Positions 58,264 to 64,000 of a DNA stretch of 64,000 nucleotides are shown one piece after another. The stretch spans positions 16,120,563 through 16,184,562 of the forward strand of contig LNAC01000003.1 in the NCBI GenBank assembly GCA_002007465.1. The letters run 5' to 3'. The translations under genes and the position numbers were made by a program. Positions within the stretch are counted from its first letter, which is position 1, and the number at the start of each line of letters is the position of its first letter. This DNA is from Ailurus styani. Its lineage: Eukaryota; Chordata; Mammalia; Carnivora; Ailuridae. The notes under the pieces were generated by a model that did not search any database, had not been told where the DNA came from, and saw only the letters and a list, made by a program, of their open reading frames with translations.

Positions 58264-58847
58264 GGATACAGATTTAAAATAACATTCAATTGTATGACAA
58301 TCTAGAAACCAAGAAAATTCAGACAGTGAGCTTCCAGTTCTAAGATGCAGTTTTTTTCTAGAATTGCCATTTTCCTTTACCTCATTGGATCAGGCAGATA
58401 GGTAATGTGGAAAGGTTGACTTTTGAAGAAAAAATGGTAAACTTACACACAATACCAAATTACTGGAATAAGGATAATCACCTCTCACAAGCAATATGTT
58501 TAAATAATTTTTTCTTGACAAGTTGTTTTCTTTTTATTTTTTTTTTCAAATGGGAACCTCCATACTATAACTTGAATTTGTAATAATATCATAAATACTC
58601 ACACATTAATCATGTGATATGACTTAAAAGTACTAATTAAGAAAATTCAAACATATTACCTAATCAATATTCTAAATAAACACAATTTCCTAGCCTAACT
58701 GGTAGCAGAAAAGAAAAATCATTACAAATAAGGCACACTTCCAAATAATGGGATGTTTTCAACCTAAATTTTTACTTCAAACTTTCATGGGAAGGAGATA
58801 AGTACTATAGAGAAACAGGGACAATCTCTCAGAAATAGTACATAAGA
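58264..58847. other. Unassigned DNA
   Basis: A T-rich tract near 58529-58547. Nothing else. Confidence 0.35.
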
Positions 58848-59001
58848 GGGGTGCCTGGGTGGCTCAGTGGGTTAAAGCCTCTGCCTTTGGCTCAGGTCAT
58901 GATCTCAGGGTCCTGGGATCGAGCCCCACATCGGGCACTCTGCTCAGCAGGGAGCCTGCTTCCTCCTCTCTCTGCCTGCCTCTCTGCCTACTTGTGATCT
59001 G
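58848..59001 (+). mobile_element. SINEC lacking its normal 3' tail
   Basis: Consensus-like head and body (ggggtgcctgggtggctcag to gcctacttgtgatct). At 59001 the expected CT/(AAAT)n tail is replaced by gtaagaaactagaagttatt and about 100 bp of unrelated sequence. A tail-like (AAGT)n run appears only at 59110-59137. No clear target duplication is seen. Confidence 0.9.
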
Positions 59002-59109
59002 TAAGAAACTAGAAGTTATTCTTTCTTTTAAGGAAACACTCTCCCCCGAATGTCGTAGTTACTCAATAAATGTTAGAAATCAGTTGACTTATGAACACTT
59101 TCACAAAGA

Positions 59110-59137
59110 CAAATAAGTAAGTAAGTAAGTAAGTAAG
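59110..59137. repeat. (AAGT)n microsatellite
   Basis: About six AAGT units following gacaaat. It may be the displaced tail of the SINE at 58848. Confidence 0.9.
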
Positions 59138-59139
59138 GC

Positions 59140-59842
59140 TGCAAAATATTTGCCTGTTCTGAGGGAAATGAAAGAAATATGTCTCCATGCTATTTTGTTC
59201 TTTTAAATAAGACATGCTCCTAATCCCTAGTGATGAATATTATTTGTTACATTGACTGAAAAATTTGTTTTATACTGTGGTAATCTAAAGTGGTGAAAAA
59301 CTTTGTGAGACATTGTGAAAAAAATGTGAGACTACAGAAAAACAGAAAGTATCTGAAATTTTAAGGCAAGAAAAATTCATATACTTGCCATTCTTAAAGA
59401 CATGAATATCTGAAACTTCAAATAAAAAATATACATTGTGTTCTCAGTTGGGTGCCTCTTCAAATAAACAGTTCATGACACTATTTTAAAAAATATTTCT
59501 TTTGTTTTTGGCTTATTTTTGCTTTCTTAGATAAAAATTTGCTTCAGTATAAAGAAAAACTATTTTTTACCAGGTAAAACACAAACGAAAATATAGGAAG
59601 TTATCCATGATATGAATCATTGTGAACTATCAATTCACATAGTTGCACAAAAACAATAACAACAACAAAAACACTTAAAATTTCCTGAGTAATAAAATTA
59701 ACTTTTTTTTAACTCTCGAAAAAAATTGCTACATTCTTTATAGAGATATTAATTTGGTTTTAATTTTTCAAATTTTTTTGGCTTATCTTGATAGACAATT
59801 TACTTATTTTTACCGCTTTAAATTTTTAAAATAAAAAAATTT
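59140..59842. other. Unassigned DNA
   Basis: AT-rich, nothing recognised. Confidence 0.35.
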
Positions 59843-60022
59843 GGGCCACCTGGGTGGCTCAGTCATTAAGCGTCTGCCTTTGGTTCAGGTCAGATCCCAG
59901 AGCCCCACATTGGGCTCCCTGCTCAGCAGGGAGCTTTCTCCCTCTCCCACTTCCCCTGCTTGTGTTCCCTCTCTCACTGTGTCTCTGTCAAATAAGTAAA
60001 TAAAATCTTTAAAAAAATAAAA
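59843..60022 (+). mobile_element. SINEC, sense
   Basis: Sense SINE (gggccacctgggtggctcag) with a small deletion in the middle (gtcagatcccagagccccac) and an A-rich tail. Confidence 0.9.
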
Positions 60023-60558
60023 AATAAAATAAAAAACTATAAATTTCTAAGTCTTAATAAATGTTAACGTAATCATGCTTAATTGAGAATAAGCTAGCCT
60101 AGAGATTTTGTAAGATTAAAACATACATAGCAGGAAATCATATTTTCAGTATTTGCAAACTGGGAACATTTGCACATTCTTAAATATTTGCACTAAGAAC
60201 ATATGTGCATTAAAAATATTTAACTTTATTTTCTTTTCTCTCCATATGCAAAAGAACTAGCTTCTTAATCTAGCTTTTATTATTCTTTTTCAAATTTTGT
60301 CAAATAAAGTGTTCAGACACATTAATAGAATTTATGGTTTCAAAAGGGAATGGAAGAATAATGCACAGCTATCCAAATTCTACCCCGAAATCTGAACAGT
60401 TTATTAATTTTTTTAAATGAAATAACCAAGAAAACTCAGTCTTTACTGAACCAAAGGCTACAATCTTAAACCACAGATTGATATGCATTGTAAAGATACA
60501 GAGAAAATAAATAATAAATGGAAGATACTAATTGTAGAGTTGATACTCATGGTGAAGA
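60023..60558. other. Unassigned DNA
   Basis: Nothing recognised. Confidence 0.35.
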
Positions 60559-60695
60559 GATGGAGCCCTGCATTGGGCTCCACACTCAACAGGGAGTCTG
60601 CTTGAGATTCTCTCTCTCCCTCTTTCTGACCTTCCCCAGACTCATGTTTTCTCTCACTCTCTCAAGTAAATAAATGAATCTAAAAAAAAAAAAAA
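60559..60695 (+). mobile_element. SINEC, 5'-truncated
   Basis: Starts in mid-element (agatggagccctgcattggg) and ends with the usual body and an A-run at 60680-60695. The tRNA-like head is absent. Confidence 0.85.
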
Positions 60696-60744
60696 AGAAA
60701 CAATTTAAGATGCTGTTTCAAAAACTCCAGAAGTAATTCTCATA

Positions 60745-61091
60745 ATAGATACACAATAGAATATTACTAAGTCATAAAAAAGAATGGGATCTTGCCATTT
60801 GTAACAGCATAGATGGACCTGAGGATACTGTGCTTAGTAAAATAAGTCAGAGAAACAGATATACCATATGATTTCACTTTTATGTGAAATCTAAAGAAAC
60901 AAACCAAATGAACAAAGAAGAAAATAAACAAACAAAAAACTAGACTTATAACTAGAGAGAACTGATGGTTACCAGAAGGGAGGTGTTGGGGGTGAAATAA
61001 AGGGAGTTAAGTGATATAAACTACAGGCTATAAAATAGATAAGTCATAGAGATGAAGAGCACAGAATAAAGAATATAGTCAATAATATTCC
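60745..61091 (+). mobile_element. L1 late ORF2 and 3' UTR
   Basis: Contains acacaatagaatattactaa, aagaatgggatcttgccatt, gacttataactagagagaac and a 3' UTR-like end (atagtcaataatattcctca). No A-tail is visible at its right edge, where it meets an antisense L1. Confidence 0.75.
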
Positions 61092-63000
61092 TCAGCTTAT
61101 CATGTTTCAGTTAGTCATCTGGATGTCTTCTTTGGACAAATGTCTATTCATGTCTTATGCACATTTCTTAACTGGATTATTTATTTTTTGAGTGTTGAGT
61201 TTAGTAAGTTCTTTATTTATTTTGGATATCAACCCTTCATCAAATACATCATTTGCAAATATCTTCTCCCATTTCATAAGCTGACTTTAGTTTTGTTGAT
61301 TATTTCCTGTCACTGTGCAGAAGCATTTTATCTTAATGAAGTCAGAGTAGTTTATTTTTGCTTTTATTTCCCTTGCCTCAGTAGACATATCTAGAATGTA
61401 GTTGCTATGGCCAATGTCAAAGAGGTTACTGCCTATGTTTTCCTGTTGGATTTTGATGGTTTCCTGTCTCACACTTAGGTCTTTGATCCATTTTTAAGTT
61501 ATTCTTCTGTATGGTGTAAGAAAGTGGTCCAGTTTCATTCTTCTGCATATTGCTGTCCAGTTTTCCCAAGAACATTTGTTGAAGAGACTGTCTTTTTTCC
61601 ATTGGATATTCTTTCCTGATTTGTTAAAGATTAGTTATCCTTACAGTTGTTTGTCTGTTTCTGGCTTTTCTCTTCTGTTCCATTGATCTATGCGACTATT
61701 TTTGTGCCAGTACCAACTCTTTTGATGACTACTGCCATGTAATATTACTTGAAGTCCAGAATTGTGATGCCTCCAGGTTTCCTTTTCTTTTTCAAGATTT
61801 TCTTTGGCTATTCAGAGTCTTTTGTGGTACCATACAAATTTTAGGACTGTTCTAGCTCTGTGAAAAACTGCTGTTGATATTTTCTTAGGGATTGCATTAA
61901 ATGTGTAGATTGTTTTGAGTAGTACAGACATTTGGATAATATTTGTTTTTCCAATTCATGAGCATGGAGTGTCTTTCCATTTCTTTGTTTCATCTTCAAT
62001 TTACTTCATCTGTGTTTTGTAGTTTTTAGAGTACAAGTCTTTCCTCTTTTTGGTTAGGTGTATTCCTAAGTATCTTATTATTTTTGGTGTAATTGTAAAT
62101 GGGATTGACCCTTTCTCTTTTTTCTACACCATTGTTGGTATACAGAAATGCAACAGATTTCTACACATTTTGTATACTGTTACTTTACTGAATTCACGTA
62201 TCAGTTCTAGCAGCTTTTTGGTTGAATCTTTTGGGTTGTCTGTATAGAGTATCATGTCATCTGCAAGTAGTGAAAATCTGACTTCTTCCTTGCCAATTGG
62301 GATGTTTTTTATTTATTTTTATCATCTGATTGCTGTGGCTAGGACTTCCAGTACTATGTTAAATAACAATAATGGAATACCTGGGTGGTTCAGTTAGTTC
62401 GGTGAAAGAGTCTCGGTTTTGACTCAGATCATGATCACAGGGTCATGAGATCAAGCCCCACATCAGGCTCCATGATGGGAGTGTAATCTGCTGAAGATTT
62501 TCTCTCCCTCTCCCGCTACCCTTCCCCTAGACAAACCCTTCACATTCCCTAAACAAACAAACAGTGGTGAGGGTGGACATCCCTGTTTTCATATTGATAA
62601 CAGGAAAGTTCTCAGTTTTTCTACATTGAGGATAATATTGGCTCTGGGTTTTTCATATATGACTTTTATTAGGTTGAAATATGTTTCCTCTGAACCTACT
62701 TTGTTGAGGATTTTTATCACGAATGGATGTTGTATTTTGTCAAATGCTTCTTCTGTATCTGTTGAAAGGCCATATGGCTCTTATTCTTTCTTTTATTAGT
62801 GTAGTATAACAAGTCGATTGATTTGCAATTCCTGAAGCACCCTTGCAACCCAGGAATAAATCCTACTGGATTGTGGTGAATAATTTTTTAAATGTACTGT
62901 TGGATTTGGTTTACTAGTATTTCATTGAGATTTTTGTATCCATGTTTGTCAAGGATAGGAGTTTCATAGTTTTGCAGCTTACATATAGGTTTGGGATGCA
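61092..63000 (-). mobile_element. Carnivore L1 ORF2, antisense, without its 3' end
   Basis: About 1.9 kb of antisense ORF2 from the C-terminal region (gtcttctttggacaaatgtc) to the RT region (gagtatcatgtcatctgcaa, then aatgcttcttctgtatctgt and aggataggagtttcatagtt). Frames are broken. A SINE interrupts it at 62374-62560. The 3' UTR and poly(A) are missing at the left junction. Confidence 0.82.
62374..62560 (+). mobile_element. SINEC, older subfamily, in L1
   Basis: Sense SINE (ggaatacctgggtggttcag) ending aaacaaacaaacagtgg. The L1 phrase aaataacaataatgg is partly repeated on the far side. Confidence 0.87.
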
Positions 63001-63370
63001 TTTTTTTTTAAAGATTGATTGATTGATTGATTATTTGACACAGAGAGAGAGATTACAAGTAGGCAGAGATCCAGGCAGAGAGAGGAGGAAGCAGGCTCCC
63101 TGCTGAGCAGGGACCCCCCCCGCCCCCGATGCGGGGCTCGATCCCAGGACCCTGAGATCATGACCTGAGCTGAAGGCAGAGGCTTTGATTATTTGACACA
63201 GAGAGAGAGATTACAAGTAGGCAGAGATCCAGGCAGAGAGAGGAGGAAGCAGGCTCCCTGCTGAGCAGGGACCCCCCCCGCCCCCGATGCGGGGCTCGAT
63301 CCCAGGACCCTGAGATCATGACCTGAGCTGAAGGCAGAGGCTTTAACCCACTGAACCATCGAGGCACCCC
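63001..63370 (-). mobile_element. SINEC with an internal 158-bp tandem duplication
   Basis: Antisense SINE with a (GATT)n tract next to the tail. Its body and most of its head are present twice: 63029-63186 and 63187-63344 appear identical. The complete head follows only the second copy (accatcgaggcacccc). The flanks gggatgcatttt (62994-63005 and about 63373-63384) are the target duplication. Confidence 0.93.
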
Positions 63371-63384
63371 TCGGGATGCATTTT

Positions 63385-63720
63385 GAATTAATTTTTGTGA
63401 AGAGTGAATATCTGTGTAAAGAATTATTTATTTACTTTTTGCATGTGGATGTCCAGCTCTCCCAGGACTATTTATCAAAGAGAATGTCTTTGCCACATTG
63501 TATTGACCTTGCTCCTTTTTAAAAGATCATTTGACTGTATTCATGTGAATATATTTCTGGGTTCTATGTTCTATTTTATTAGTCTATTTGCCTATCATTT
63601 TGACAATACTACACTTTCTTGATTATGGTAGATTTGTAGTAAGTCTTAAAGTTGGGTGGTACCAGTCTTCCAACTTTCTTCTTCTCCTTTAGTATTGTAT
63701 TGGTTATTGTGTAAAGTATA
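63385..63720 (-). mobile_element. L1 ORF2 fragment, antisense
   Basis: Antisense ORF2 phrases: tgcatgtggatgtccagctc, aggactatttatcaaagaga, ccattgatctatg-like ttattagtctatttgcctat, and attgtattggttattgtgta. Confidence 0.68.
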
Positions 63721-63789
63721 CATATTTAATTAAAATTTTATTGCAATTTAATAATTATAAGGCAATATAAAGATAAGGTATTATTTATC

Positions 63790-64000
63790 TTATTCAATGA
63801 ATTTGCTCTGAAGAAATTGAAGATGGCACAAGAAATGGAAAACTATTCCATGTTCATGGATTAGAAGACAAATATTGTTAAACTGTCTATGCTACCCAAA
63901 GTAATTCATACATTAATGCACTCTCTATGAAAATGTCAACAGCATTTTTCACAGAGCTAGAACAAACAATCCTAAAATTTGTATGGCACCACAAAAGACT
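63790..64000 (+). mobile_element. L1 ORF2 fragment, sense, running off the window
   Basis: Sense ORF2: aagaaattgaagatggcaca, ttccatgttcatggattaga, tatgctacccaaagtaattc, cctaaaatttgtatggcacc. It is cut by the window edge. It lies just upstream, in ORF2 order, of the antisense fragment at 63385-63720. Confidence 0.75.

Overview
The window is AT-rich mammalian nuclear DNA from a carnivore. Its signature is about 35 copies of the tRNA-Lys-derived carnivore SINE (SINEC/CAN-SINE). These have a tRNA-like head, a CT-rich body ending in the string CTGCCTGCCTCTCTGCCTAC, and an (AAAT)n/A-rich tail. L1 3' ends of the carnivore type also occur. The SINE variant suggests an arctoid caniform, perhaps a mustelid; that lineage call is an inference from memory of the families and not a computed match. 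I find no supportable host protein-coding exon, functional RNA gene, CpG island or CRISPR array. The open frames longer than 60 codons either lie inside SINEs and decayed L1s or are unremarkable chance frames.

Layout. 1-2230: SINE cluster, a small duplicated block and the largest assembly gap. 2400-7540: one long, old L1M on the + strand (ORF1-like region to 3' end), interrupted by an ERVL-type MLT2 LTR and SINEs. 7550-11600: a second L1M holding a nested pair of younger L1 pieces. 11600-17480: mostly unassigned sequence with MIR, L2 and MLT2 fossils. 17500-19325 and 21590-24290: two more L1M bodies carrying SINEs. 24585-25345: L2 and a MaLR LTR. 25460-29518: L1M with its 5' UTR joined directly to ORF2. 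29520-34065: largely unassigned, with a possible DNA-transposon fossil. 34067-36790: several L1 3' stubs. 36800-40380: old L1, MLT2 and L2 remnants and unassigned DNA. 40386-44625: MaLR and ERVL fossils split by an L1. 45180-47710: an antisense L1M packed with SINEs and one twin-primed young L1. 47960-49112: MLT2 and MaLR LTRs. 49115-50990: unassigned. 51635-55740: L1M (5' UTR, ORF1, part of ORF2) with an antisense L1 inside. 56296-60695: SINE-rich unassigned DNA. 60745-64000: L1s in opposite orientations.

No genes act together here. The informative content is the nested insertion history, read from target-site duplications, and a set of near-identical direct duplications that abut single N characters. 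Those duplications are most simply explained as assembly artefacts (alternative contig ends placed side by side). Repeat family names were assigned by eye against remembered consensus sequences, so subfamily labels and outer boundaries are approximate. I did not find a convincing undescribed biological system.
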